Assembly (NCBI GenBank): GCA_022616275.1
Contig: JAKEFB010000083.1
Span: 20,718-84,717 of the forward strand
Length of the DNA stretch: 64,000 bases
Direction of reading: 5' to 3'
Source: Chloroflexota bacterium
Lineage (GTDB): Bacteria; Chloroflexota; Anaerolineae; Promineifilales; Promineifilaceae
Positions 19,262 through 27,913 of this stretch are shown piece by piece. Under the pieces are notes generated by a model. It searched no databases, was not told the origin of the DNA, and saw only the letters and a program-made list of their open reading frames with translations. The translations under genes and the position numbers were made by a program. The first letter of the stretch is position 1, and the number at the start of each line of letters is the position of its first letter.

Positions 19262-21172
19262 TTAACGCAAGGTAAGAGTACCCCAGGATGCCGGGTTGGT
19301 CAACGTCCGGCCGGCAACGTTCGACATCATCACTTCTTGAACGGCCTCGCCCGGCCGGTCGTTGTCGTTGGCGTTCAGGGCCAGCCCCAGCGCCAGACCG
19401 GGGACCGCCGTAACCCGCAAGTCGGCCCAGGGAATGGCTGCCTCCAGGATGTAACCCTGGCCGGCCGGTTGGGCGGCCAGGACAATGTTGTGGTCGGGTG
19501 CATCCACGATCTGGCCGTCAGCATTGGCGGTAAAACGGAAGACGGAAGGCGGCAAAGCGCCAAAATCGCCTGGCGAGAAGATGATCTGGAAGTCGTCCGG
19601 GCTGAGGCCGGTGCCGTAATCGCCGGTCAGGTCGGTGTCAATTTGCATATCCAGGCTGTCCCCCCGGAAGATCAGATCGCCGCTTTGGGTCTGGACGTGC
19701 CTATCGTCGCCGACTTCCACGGCCACGTAAAGATAATCATTATCCCAACCCAGCCGCCAGACGGCTGTCAAGTCTTCGCTGCCATTCCAATTACTGTCGC
19801 TGTGAACGAAGAAGGAGGACGCGACGGCGGGATAACCATCCCATTCCGCCAGAATGCCGTCTATCACCGGCTGGCTGTCTCGCCGGCGCGCTTCGACAGT
19901 GCCGAGGCCGGCCGGACCGGCGGTCGCGGTTGGCGTCGTTGCCGCAGGCGTGTCTGTGGCCGCTGCCGTTTCTGTTACTGTGACGATATTGCCGGCAACT
20001 ACCGCGGTGGCCGGCGGGCCGGTCGCGGCCGTTGTTGGGATGCCGCTAGGTAGGGCGACGGAGGTGGGTTGATCAGGCCGCCAAAAGAGATACAGGCCAA
20101 ACAGGCCGGCGGCCGCTAAAAAGAGCAGCGCCACAGCGGCGACGCCCCAGACCCACAGCGGCGCTCGCCGGCCGGCCGAGCCCGGACGCTCGGCCAGGGG
20201 TTCGGCCGGCAGCGGCCAGCCAAACTCATCTACCGCATCGTGGCCCGATTTGCCAGAGCGCGATACAGGAAGTTCGGCCGCATCGTGGCCCGAGGCGAAA
20301 CCGGAGTTCGGCCGCCGAACTCTTTTCGCTCTGCCAAATCGCGATACAGGAGGTTCGGCGGCTACAGCGGCCAGGGCGGCGCTCATGGCCCCGGCCGTGG
20401 CATAGCGCTGCTCCCGGTTTTTGGCCATCGCCGTTTGGATCACGCTGTCGCAGCCGGGCGGGAGATCCGGCCTGGTGTCCCACAGGCGGGGCGTCGGCTC
20501 AGTGATCTGTTTGACCACCAGGCCCATTGGTGTATCAGCCTGGTACGGCGGTTCGCCGGTCAGCATCTCAAAGAGAATAGCCCCCAGGGCGTAAACGTCG
20601 CTCCGGCCGTCCAGGCTGGCCTCGCCTTGAGCCTGCTCCGGGCTCATGTAAGCCGGCGTGCCGACGATGTGGCTACCCGTCAGAGCGGTTGGCGCTTCGG
20701 TGACCTTGACAATACCAAAATCGGATAAAAAGGCGTTGCCGTCCTGGTCAAAGAGGATATTGGCCGGCTTTAAGTCACGATGGACGATACCCCTGGCGTG
20801 GGCCTTGTCCAGGGCCGGGCCAATCCGTTCCAGGATGGCCGTGGCCCCCTGGAGCGAAAGCGGCCCGTGGCGCAGGCGGTCGGCCAGGGTACCGCCGGCC
20901 ATCAGGCGCATGACCAGGTAGGGCTGATCCTCGTGCTCGCCAAAGTCGTAAACCGGGACGATGGCGGCGTGTTCCAGGGCGGCGATAGTGCGGGCCTCGC
21001 GCTCGAAACGGGCCCGGAAAGTGGGCCGGTGCAGAAAGGCGGCCGGCAAGAGCTTGACGGCTACGTCCCGGCCGAAGCGAGGATCGTGCGCCCGGTAGAC
21101 GGTAGACATACCACCCTGGCCCAGCTCGGCAATAACCTGGTAGCGGCCGATGGTGCGGGGGAGAACGCTCAT
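19262..21172 (-). CDS. Transmembrane Ser/Thr protein kinase (3 of 4) with CBM9-like ectodomain
   Basis: The kinase domain (about 1-270) has LGQGGMSTVYRAH, VAVKLL, HRDLKPAN and DFGIVKV. Residues about 285-330 hold a short internal repeat (PVSRFGRAKR / PVSRSGKSGH) not found in the sister kinases. The membrane helix is at about 335-360. After a Thr/Pro stalk the outside domain (about 435-635) begins PVIDGILAEWDGYP and continues with WDNDYLYVAVEVGDD, DSLDMQID and EAAIPWADL, the pattern of family 9 carbohydrate-binding/DOMON-like beta-sandwiches. It probably senses a glycan or small ligand outside. ATG 21172 has no strong ribosome-binding site and lies just after a repeat hairpin, as does kinase 2. 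Confidence 0.93.
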   Translation of the reverse strand: MSVLPRTIGRYQVIAELGQGGMSTVYRAHDPRFGRDVAVKLLPAAFLHRPTFRARFEREARTIAALEHAAIVPVYDFGEHEDQPYLVMRLMAGGTLADRLRHGPLSLQGATAILERIGPALDKAHARGIVHRDLKPANILFDQDGNAFLSDFGIVKVTEAPTALTGSHIVGTPAYMSPEQAQGEASLDGRSDVYALGAILFEMLTGEPPYQADTPMGLVVKQITEPTPRLWDTRPDLPPGCDSVIQTAMAKNREQRYATAGAMSAALAAVAAEPPVSRFGRAKRVRRPNSGFASGHDAAELPVSRSGKSGHDAVDEFGWPLPAEPLAERPGSAGRRAPLWVWGVAAVALLFLAAAGLFGLYLFWRPDQPTSVALPSGIPTTAATGPPATAVVAGNIVTVTETAAATDTPAATTPTATAGPAGLGTVEARRRDSQPVIDGILAEWDGYPAVASSFFVHSDSNWNGSEDLTAVWRLGWDNDYLYVAVEVGDDRHVQTQSGDLIFRGDSLDMQIDTDLTGDYGTGLSPDDFQIIFSPGDFGALPPSVFRFTANADGQIVDAPDHNIVLAAQPAGQGYILEAAIPWADLRVTAVPGLALGLALNANDNDRPGEAVQEVMMSNVAGRTLTNPASWGTLTLR

Positions 21173-21181
21173 GAGTTAAGG

Positions 21182-21238
21182 GATTGGAGATTAGAGATTG
21201 GAGATTGGTTAATCTCCAATCTCCAATCTCTAATCTCT
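21182..21238. repeat. Near-perfect hairpin of GGAGATTAGAGA words upstream of kinase 3
   Basis: GATTGGAGATTAGAGATTGG and its continuation (21182-21206) are followed, after a GGTT loop, by the inverted copy AATCTCCAATCTCCAATCTC (21211 on). It lies between the LysM peptidase gene and kinase 3. Confidence 0.85.
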
Positions 21239-21244
21239 ACTAGA

Positions 21245-22726
21245 CTAACAGCCTATGCTACACAACGAATGAAAGAGGGCCAGCTCGCTGCCGGCCTGGT
21301 CTAACTGGCCACGGTTGGCGGCCAGGCGGGCCTGGTTCAAATGCAGGTACGCTTCCCAGTTGGCGTGAACGCCGTTGGCCGAAGCGGCTACGTACCCTTC
21401 GTAGGCCAGGGCAACTTCGTTGACGAGGCTGGCAAAGGCGGCCGGGTCCACGGTGACGTTGATGGTGGCCAGGTGGACCTGCCATTCGGCGTCCAGGTCG
21501 TCCAGGCTGCGGCCGTACACGCCCACGTAATCGCCGCTGGCATAGACCTGGTTCAGACTATCCAGACCGTACATTTCGGCCAGGTAGCCGACGAAACAGC
21601 CACTTAAATTATAGTGGATAAAGGTGCGAATGTGTCCCCCAAAGCCGGTTGGGCTGTAAGTCAATTGGGAAAGCTGGCCGGCCGACTTGAAATCGGGCGT
21701 CGCCAGGGCGGCCGCGCAAATCTCTTCATAAGGCAGGTAACCCGCTTCCTCGATCAGATACTTCTGGGGTAGATAGAGAGCCAGCCCCTCGTGCAGCATG
21801 ACGGAAGCCGGCGGGCCAAAGGCGTAGGTGGCCACGATGTGGGCCAGTTCGTGGGCCAGAATGTACTTGGTCTCCCCGGTATGGAACGCGCCGTTGACCA
21901 GGATGAAGCTCTGGTATTGGCCGGATTGCGTATAGCCCTGCAAAGCCGGGTTGATGGCAAACAGCGTACCGGCCAGGTATACGTGTACCTGCTGGCCAAG
22001 CTGGTAGCCCAGGTCGGCCTGCAGCTCGGCCAGGATGGTGTCTATGGCCGGGGCCAGCCAGGTCATATTGGCGGCCGGGTAGGCGCCGGGCTGGTAATGC
22101 AATTGCAGCGCGCCGGAGGCGGTCACCTGGGTCATAGGGTAATTGCCGGCCAGGTCGCCGGAAATCAGCGAGGGCGGCCAGTTAGCCGGCAACAACTGGT
22201 TGGCGGCCGGCGTGGCCGGACTGTTAGTCGTGGCCGCTGGTGTGGGTGTTACCCCGGCCAGGACCGGCCGGGGGATGACCAGCACCTGGCCGGCGACGAT
22301 CAGGTTTTCGTCGGCAATGTTGTTGGCGGCGGCAATGTCGGCCACGCTGACGCCGTAGAGCAGCGAGATTTGCAGCAGGGTCTCGCCTGTGGCCACGGTG
22401 TGCTGGGCAGCGGCCGGTTCGGCCGGCGCCGCTAGGGTGGGCGTGGGCAAGGGTGTGGGTGTGCGGTTGTCTGGAGGTGTAAGTGTGTAAATATGTGCTT
22501 GTGTGGCTGTGGCCAGAGGGGTGATGGTAACTTCTGGAGAGGCAGTAAGACCGGCGTTGGCCAGGGGAGTGGCTGGCGGGCGGTCCTGGTTCCAGAAAAA
22601 TAGAAAGCCCAGGAGCAGCAGCAGGCCAACGGCGAAGGCGGCCGCTGGACCCAGGATGATGATGCTGCCTGGCAGCGGGGCGCTGGCGGGCAACGGCCGC
22701 CGGCCGTTTTCCTGGTAATTGGGCAT
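21245..22726 (-). CDS. Membrane-anchored LysM protein with gluzincin (peptidase MA-like) domain
   Basis: The 493-residue protein has a membrane helix at about 20-48, then a Thr/Pro linker, a LysM domain (about 108-155, HTVATGETLLQISLLYGVSV through AGQVLVIP) for peptidoglycan or other GlcNAc polymer, and a protease-like domain with HELAHIV (about residues 289-295) and a downstream E in LHEGLALYLPQ, the HExxH plus Glu arrangement of the peptidase MA-like group. The C-terminal helices (about 430-493) look TPR-like. It may cleave an envelope protein. Its ATG overlaps the stop of kinase 4 (TAATG), so the two are translationally coupled and probably act together. The linker is coded by GTGTGGGTGTG-type word repeats also seen elsewhere in the window. 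Confidence 0.9.
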   Translation of the reverse strand: MPNYQENGRRPLPASAPLPGSIIILGPAAAFAVGLLLLLGFLFFWNQDRPPATPLANAGLTASPEVTITPLATATQAHIYTLTPPDNRTPTPLPTPTLAAPAEPAAAQHTVATGETLLQISLLYGVSVADIAAANNIADENLIVAGQVLVIPRPVLAGVTPTPAATTNSPATPAANQLLPANWPPSLISGDLAGNYPMTQVTASGALQLHYQPGAYPAANMTWLAPAIDTILAELQADLGYQLGQQVHVYLAGTLFAINPALQGYTQSGQYQSFILVNGAFHTGETKYILAHELAHIVATYAFGPPASVMLHEGLALYLPQKYLIEEAGYLPYEEICAAALATPDFKSAGQLSQLTYSPTGFGGHIRTFIHYNLSGCFVGYLAEMYGLDSLNQVYASGDYVGVYGRSLDDLDAEWQVHLATINVTVDPAAFASLVNEVALAYEGYVAASANGVHANWEAYLHLNQARLAANRGQLDQAGSELALFHSLCSIGC

Positions 22727-24747
22727 TAAGCTCCCCAGTCCGGCCGCTGGTCGTTCCCAATGGTTGTCAACGGCGCCGGGTCAGAGCCATCCGGGTGAAT
22801 GCGATAGATCAGCCAGGGGCCGTCGCGGTCGCTGTTAAACAGGATAAAACGGCCATCCGGCGCCCAGGCTGGCCGGCCGCTGTGGCCGCTGGTCGTCACC
22901 TGGCGGGGATTTTCGCCGTTCACGCCAATCAGCCACACGTCGCCTGGATTGGCCCCATCCTCATCCAGAGTGTTGTAAGCAATGAGGCTGCCATCTGGCG
23001 ACCAGGCCGGGAAGCGTTTGTCGTCCGGGCCGTTGGTAATCACCTGCTGCTCGCCGGTCGTTGCCTCAATGACGACCAGTTGCCAGACGTCGTCTATCTC
23101 GGCCATGGCCACCAACTGGCGGCCGTCGGGTGACCAGGAAGGCGTACGGTTGGAGTGGGTATCGTCGGTAAGCTGGCGTAGTTCGCCGGTGGCGACTTCG
23201 ACGACGACAATTTGCTGGTTGCTGGTCGTCTCGAAGGCAATGAAGCGGCCGTCGGGTGACCAGGCCGGCTGGCGGCCGGGTGTCAACTCGCGCAGTTCGC
23301 TGCCGTCGCTGCGCATCACCATAATCTTCCAGACACCATCTTCCCCCCGCGTCTCGTAGGCGATCCACTCGCCGTCGGCCGAAAGGTCCGGCTCGTCGTC
23401 CTGGAAGTCGTTGTTGGTCAGGCGCGTCTGGTTAGAACCGTCGGGGTCCATAATATAAATTTCGGCGGCAATGTCGCCGCGCGTGGAGTCAAAGACGATC
23501 CGGCCGTTGGTCGCCCCTGGCACGACGACGCTAATGGTGGGCGTGGCTTCTTCGGCTGTGGGCGAAGCCGTGACTCCTTCTGAGGTAACGTTACCGCCCG
23601 CGTCTGTGATCGTCGCCGTGGCTTGCGCAACGCCTGGTGGCGTGGGCAGCAGCGTCGGCGTGGTTCCGCCCGGTTGGCCGTTCAGGAACAGGAAAACACC
23701 GCCAACCACTACCCCGGCCAGCAGGCCCAGAAGCAGCAGGCCCCCGGCCAGGATAGCCAGGGTCGCCCACGGGGAGCGGCGTTGTTGCGGTTGCCACAAG
23801 GGCTTATTCCAGGCGTCTTCCCAATCACTCTCGGGCGCGCTCTCTCCTTGCCGGGGGGGCAAGGTGGCGGACCAGTCGTCGTAGTGGGCTGTCGGCTCTT
23901 CGCGGCCGGGGCCGCCACGGGCGGTGGGCTGGACGAAATGGCGGCCGGTGGCCGTGGCCATTAGCGCTGAGGCCATGGCCCCGGGTGTGGCAAAGCGCTT
24001 CTCCGGCCGCTTGGCCATCGCCGTGGCAATAATACCTTCCATCTCGAAGGGCAGGTCCGGCCGCACTTCCAGGATGCTGGGCACTGGCTCGGTGATGTGC
24101 TTAACGACAATACCCATCGGAGTGTCAGCCTGATAGGGCAACCGGCCGGTCAACATCTGAAACAGAATGGCCCCCAGGGCGTAAGTGTCGCTCCGGCCGT
24201 CCAGGTGGGTGTCCCCTTGCGCCTGCTCCGGGCTCATGTAAGCCGGCGTGCCGACGATTTTATCCCCGGTCACGGCCGCCGTGGACTGGGTGAGCTTGGC
24301 AATGCCAAAATCAGACAGGTAGGCGTTGCCATCTTGATCGAAGAGGATGTTTCCCGGTTTCAGGTCGCGGTGGATAATCCCCTGGGCGTGGGCTTTATCC
24401 AGGGCTGAAGCAATACGCTGGAGGATAACGGCCGCTTCGTCTACCGGGATGGAGCCGCGCTCCAGGTGGTCGCCCAGGGTGCCGCCGGTCATGAGACGCA
24501 TCACCAGGTAAGGCTGGCCCTCGTGTTCGCCGAAATCATAGACCGGGACGATGGCGGAATGTTCCAGGGCGGCGATAGTGCGGGCTTCGCGTTCGAAACG
24601 GGTGCGGAAGGTGGGATCGTGCATAAAGGCGGCCGGCAACACCTTCAAGGCCACGTCCCGGCCGAAGCGAGGGTCGTGGGCCAGGTAAACGGTCGCCATG
24701 CCGCCCCGCCCAAGCTCAGATTTAATCTGGTAGCGGCCAATCAACAC
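22726..24747 (-). CDS. Transmembrane Ser/Thr protein kinase (4 of 4) with WD40-like (PD40/TolB) propeller
   Basis: The kinase domain (about 1-265) has [27 protein letters not shown] and DFGIAKL. The membrane helix is at about 322-350. Outside, from about 415 to 673, repeated blades carry the PD40 signature ([74 protein letters not shown]), a TolB-type beta-propeller that usually binds protein or peptide partners. The start is GTG 24747, four bases after the PP2C stop codon, and the gene overlaps the next (LysM peptidase) by TAATG. Kinase, phosphatase and peptidase therefore look like one operon. Confidence 0.94.
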   Translation of the reverse strand: MLIGRYQIKSELGRGGMATVYLAHDPRFGRDVALKVLPAAFMHDPTFRTRFEREARTIAALEHSAIVPVYDFGEHEGQPYLVMRLMTGGTLGDHLERGSIPVDEAAVILQRIASALDKAHAQGIIHRDLKPGNILFDQDGNAYLSDFGIAKLTQSTAAVTGDKIVGTPAYMSPEQAQGDTHLDGRSDTYALGAILFQMLTGRLPYQADTPMGIVVKHITEPVPSILEVRPDLPFEMEGIIATAMAKRPEKRFATPGAMASALMATATGRHFVQPTARGGPGREEPTAHYDDWSATLPPRQGESAPESDWEDAWNKPLWQPQQRRSPWATLAILAGGLLLLGLLAGVVVGGVFLFLNGQPGGTTPTLLPTPPGVAQATATITDAGGNVTSEGVTASPTAEEATPTISVVVPGATNGRIVFDSTRGDIAAEIYIMDPDGSNQTRLTNNDFQDDEPDLSADGEWIAYETRGEDGVWKIMVMRSDGSELRELTPGRQPAWSPDGRFIAFETTSNQQIVVVEVATGELRQLTDDTHSNRTPSWSPDGRQLVAMAEIDDVWQLVVIEATTGEQQVITNGPDDKRFPAWSPDGSLIAYNTLDEDGANPGDVWLIGVNGENPRQVTTSGHSGRPAWAPDGRFILFNSDRDGPWLIYRIHPDGSDPAPLTTIGNDQRPDWGA

Positions 24748-24750
24748 GGC

Positions 24751-25584
24751 TTAAGTTGCTTCTTGTAATTCGACGACGACGGCGCCGATATTGTCTGCCC
24801 CCCCATAGGCGTTGGCGGCGTCAATTAACTCCTGGATGGCGGTCGGCAAATCGGCCGCGCCCAGCATTTGGGCCAGTTCTTCCTGGCTGCGGATCATTTC
24901 CCAAACGCCGTCACTGCACAGCAACAGGCGGTCTCCGGACCTCAGCGGCCGGGTCCATACGTCCACCTGGACTTCCGGCTTGTTGCCCAGGGCGCGGGTG
25001 ATGACGTGGCGCTGGTCGTGATCATAAACGTCCTCAGGCTGTAAAAACCCTTCACGGACCAACTGGCCCACGTAGGAATGGTCGTCCGTCAGTTGGCTGA
25101 GCCCCTCCTGGCTGAGCAAATAGGTGCGGCTGTCGCCGACGTTGGCAATGGTGGCCTTGTTGCCGTAGACGATAGCGCAGGTCACCGTACAGCCCAGGTT
25201 GCCGGCCTCGACCGGGTTGTCCTTCGCATAATCATGAATGGCTTGATTGGCTTCTCCGATGGCCAGCTCCAGCCGTTTTTCCAGCGGCGAGGCCGTCTCG
25301 TCTTCGCCGGTGGCCGGCCCGTTTGACAGCGGGATCGGCTGGGTAGCATCGTTATCGTCCTGGTCTAACATCCAGGAGAGCGAGTGGCGGATAGTTTCCA
25401 CGGCCATCCGGCTGGCGACCTCGCCGGCCTGGTGGCCGCCCATGCCGTCGGCGACGATGAACAGCCCCAGCGCGTCTCCCATTTCTAGAGGGCGCACATA
25501 GGCCAGAACGCTGTCCTGGTTGACTTCGCGGGAACGGCCGGGATGACTCCCGGCGGCCGCTTTAAGGATGTATCGTGATGCCAT
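24751..25584 (-). CDS. PP2C-family Ser/Thr protein phosphatase (Stp/PrpC-like)
   Basis: The 277-residue protein has all PPM motifs in order: R-x-x-NQDS (about 21-25), VADGMGGHQAGEVAS (metal-binding Asp and DGMGGH), NVGDSRTYLL, LTDDHSYV, GDRLLLCSDGVWEMI and GGADNIGAVVVEL (last metal Asp). It removes phosphate from Ser/Thr of kinases and their targets in the cytoplasm. It sits two bases after the stop of the lipoprotein gene and four bases before kinase 4, so it is co-transcribed with a kinase it most likely opposes. Compared with Stp1-type enzymes (about 240 residues) it has an acidic insert at about 75-105. Confidence 0.95.
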   Translation of the reverse strand: MASRYILKAAAGSHPGRSREVNQDSVLAYVRPLEMGDALGLFIVADGMGGHQAGEVASRMAVETIRHSLSWMLDQDDNDATQPIPLSNGPATGEDETASPLEKRLELAIGEANQAIHDYAKDNPVEAGNLGCTVTCAIVYGNKATIANVGDSRTYLLSQEGLSQLTDDHSYVGQLVREGFLQPEDVYDHDQRHVITRALGNKPEVQVDVWTRPLRSGDRLLLCSDGVWEMIRSQEELAQMLGAADLPTAIQELIDAANAYGGADNIGAVVVELQEAT

Positions 25585-25585
25585 A

Positions 25586-27031
25586 TCAGTCCCCTATGAG
25601 AGAGTGTTGTCGCTTGCTTGAACCCACGCCCATTGTACTATTCAATGAAGGGGTGGACAATAGTTCCCGAAGGGCAGGAATGGCCGTCGGGTCAGCCAGT
25701 AGCCAACGGGCCAGTTCGTCGTGGGGCAACGCGTTCCGCCAATAGCGGTAGGTGGCCAGGGGCAGGTGGCGGTAGAACAGAGCCACCACGACCACGGCCC
25801 CATCTTCAAGGCGCTGGGCGTAATAGACGGTGGTCAGAATGCCCGGCAGAGAGCCATTCTTGTAACCAATGGTCGTAAAGAGCGCCTGGTTATCCGGGAA
25901 GGCCATTGGCCACTCCAGGGCCCGGCGCACCAGGATGTTGACGTACGGGACGCTGAGCTGGTTTTGCACAATGCGGGCCATCAAGTGGGCGTAGTCGAGG
26001 GCGCTGGCCTGGGCATTAAGATTTTCGCTAAAGAGCGCCTGGGTTTCAGGTGGCGGGCCATTCCACCGCCCGGCCACCTCGGCCCGGTGGAATGATTCGT
26101 CGCCGGTGTACAAGGCAGCCAGGTACATCACTTCCCGGCCGTAGGCGGCCGGATCGGTCAGGTAACTCTCCAGGGTAGCTGAATAGTTGCCGGCCAGAGT
26201 GTGGTTGCCCATCGCCAGGAACTGGCCGACAAAGGGGCAGGGAGCGGTGTGGCTGGCCAGCCCCAGGTTCAGGACGGTGGTCTCGATGGTTTCCTGGCCC
26301 AGGGTGAGATGAAGGTAGTCGCTGGCGGCGTTGGAGCTGTGGCGGATCATCATCCAGGGAATTTCTTCCAGCGGCGTGGCCGGCGGATTGAAGGCGACCA
26401 GGTCCCGTTCACGCAATTCCTGGACGGCCCGGTTGTGCGCCCCCAGGTCGGAACCGGGCAGATAGTACTGCTCCAGATCGTCCAGGGGGATCCAGGCCGC
26501 CGGGTCCAACCGGCCGGCGTTGGCCGCCTCGGCGTAGGCCACCAGGGTGATGATCTTGGTCACTGAAGCCAGGGGCATAGGGGTATCGGCGTTGAGGTAG
26601 ACTCCCTCGGCCTCACGACCGACCACGTAGGCGGCCAGTCCAACGGCCTCCGGCGCACTCAAAAGACGCTGCAGCGCCGGCCGGGCGGTGGGCGGGACCA
26701 GGTCGTCGGGAATCTCGGCCTCGAGCCGGGTGACGGCCGGGCCGGCGCTGGCCGGCTGGAGGGGGAGCAGCAGGCCGCAGGGGGTGTCGTTGTGTGGTTG
26801 TGTGGTTGTGTGGTTGTGGAGGGGTGTAGGGGTGGAGGGGTGTGGAGGGGTGAGGGTGTGGAGGGGTAGGGGTATAGGGGTGTGGAAGGGTGCAGAGGTG
26901 GAGGTGACGGGGGCGGCGGGCGCGGGTGCGACTGCGGCCGGGGTTGATCGGCAGTTGGCCAGCAACAGAGATAATGCCAGTAGCGCCAGGCCGGTCACTC
27001 TAACTCTGATTTTATTCGGCAACTTCCTCAT
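25586..27031 (-). CDS. Serine beta-lactamase/penicillin-binding-like lipoprotein
   Basis: A start at ATG 27031 gives MRKLPNKIRVRVTGLALLAL, a signal peptide ending LLLANC that looks like a lipobox (Asn at -1 is unusual). A low-complexity Pro/Thr/His linker (about 30-75) follows. The catalytic part has LASVTKIITL (S-x-x-K), HSSNAASDYL (S-x-N) and YKNGSLPG (K-x-G), the three motifs of class A beta-lactamase/D-Ala-D-Ala peptidase folds. It probably acts on peptidoglycan stem peptides or is a non-antibiotic esterase-like relative; drug resistance should not be assumed. The ATG overlaps the upstream LOG gene by ATGA. Total 481 residues. Confidence 0.85.
   Translation of the reverse strand: MRKLPNKIRVRVTGLALLALSLLLANCRSTPAAVAPAPAAPVTSTSAPFHTPIPLPLHTLTPPHPSTPTPLHNHTTTQPHNDTPCGLLLPLQPASAGPAVTRLEAEIPDDLVPPTARPALQRLLSAPEAVGLAAYVVGREAEGVYLNADTPMPLASVTKIITLVAYAEAANAGRLDPAAWIPLDDLEQYYLPGSDLGAHNRAVQELRERDLVAFNPPATPLEEIPWMMIRHSSNAASDYLHLTLGQETIETTVLNLGLASHTAPCPFVGQFLAMGNHTLAGNYSATLESYLTDPAAYGREVMYLAALYTGDESFHRAEVAGRWNGPPPETQALFSENLNAQASALDYAHLMARIVQNQLSVPYVNILVRRALEWPMAFPDNQALFTTIGYKNGSLPGILTTVYYAQRLEDGAVVVVALFYRHLPLATYRYWRNALPHDELARWLLADPTAIPALRELLSTPSLNSTMGVGSSKRQHSLIGD
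26788..26890 (-). repeat. In-frame GTGTGGTT / GGGGTGTAG word repeats
   Basis: Runs of TGTGGTTGTG followed by GGGGTGTGGAGGGGTGAGGG-type words code for the Pro/Thr/His linker of the lipoprotein. The complement of the same words fills the intergenic stretch 49443-49500, and a related run lies at 22440-22505. Confidence 0.8.
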
Positions 27032-27855
27032 GACCGGCCCAGCACTGCCCGTGTGGTGCTGCGCGCCTCTTCTTCTTGCTCGCGCCGCCACGCTCCTTCC
27101 CGGTAAGCACTAACGATCACGTCCCGGACCTCCTGGGGCGAATCGGTCAACAGGATTAACTCCAGGTCGGCCGGGGCAATCTTGCCTTCGGCCAGCATCG
27201 TGTTTTTCAGCCACTCCAGTAGTCCCTGCCAGTAAGCGGCGCCAAACAGGACCACCGGGAAATTCTTGACTTTCCCGGTTTGAATCAGGACGAGGGACTC
27301 AAACAGCTCGTCCATGGTGCCGAAGCCGCCGGGAAAGATGACAAAAGCCTGGGCATACTTGACAAACATCGTCTTGCGGACGAAGAAGTAGTGGAACTCG
27401 ACAGGCAGGTCCACGTAGTCGTTGATACCCTGTTCGAAGGGCAATTCAATGTTCAGCCCCACCGATTGGGTCCCGGCCTCCTTAGCGCCCCGGTTGCCGG
27501 CTTCCATAGTACCCGGCCCGCCACCGGTAATCACCGTAAAACCGGCTTCACCCAGCAGCCGGCCGACCTCCACCGCCGCCTCGTACTGGGGGTGGCCGGG
27601 CCTCACCCGCGCCGAGCCAAAGATGGTCACGGCCGGTCCCAGGGTGGCCAGGCTTTCAAAACCTTCAATAAATTCCCCCATGATCCGCAGCACCCGCCAG
27701 GGCTCACTTTCAAGGAAGGCGGCCGCCGGCGGCGGCCCTTTTGGAAGAGTGTCTAACAGTTGTTCGTCTTGCGTCCGGGCGTTCAGGCGGGCGGCCAGGT
27801 TCAGTTGGCTTTGGGCCGCCCGCTTTTCTGTATTCCGCGCTTTGCTTTTAGCCAT
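27028..27855 (-). CDS. LOG-family (TIGR00730) Rossmann-fold protein
   Basis: The 275-residue protein has the LOG signature: GGGPGTMEAGNRGAKEAG, and later FPGGFGTMDELFE (PGGxGTxxE). Known members are nucleotide 5'-monophosphate phosphoribohydrolases, including the cytokinin-activating LOG enzymes. The N-terminal 60 residues are basic and poorly conserved. The stop overlaps the start of the lipoprotein gene (ATGA), so the two are coupled. It is the first gene of the run LOG-lipoprotein-PP2C-kinase-peptidase. Confidence 0.92.
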   Translation of the reverse strand: MAKSKARNTEKRAAQSQLNLAARLNARTQDEQLLDTLPKGPPPAAAFLESEPWRVLRIMGEFIEGFESLATLGPAVTIFGSARVRPGHPQYEAAVEVGRLLGEAGFTVITGGGPGTMEAGNRGAKEAGTQSVGLNIELPFEQGINDYVDLPVEFHYFFVRKTMFVKYAQAFVIFPGGFGTMDELFESLVLIQTGKVKNFPVVLFGAAYWQGLLEWLKNTMLAEGKIAPADLELILLTDSPQEVRDVIVSAYREGAWRREQEEEARSTTRAVLGRS

Positions 27856-27869
27856 GCTTTACTCCACGC

Positions 27870-27893
27870 GAGTTAGAGCGTGCGCTCCAACTC
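27870..27893. repeat. Compact hairpin between the SpoIIE-phosphatase and LOG genes
   Basis: GAGTTAGAGCG and CGCTCCAACTC pair with one mismatch around TG. It is followed by AT-richer words (CTCTAAACTCCAAACTC) and lies in the 58-base gap upstream of the LOG start. Confidence 0.55.
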
Positions 27894-27913
27894 TGGCTCT
27901 AAACTCCAAACTC

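Noticed and set aside
25586-27031. Beta-lactamase call for the lipoprotein
   Set aside because: S-x-x-K, S-x-N and K-x-G are present, but D-Ala peptidases and other serine hydrolases share them; no E166-type deacylation residue could be assigned with confidence.
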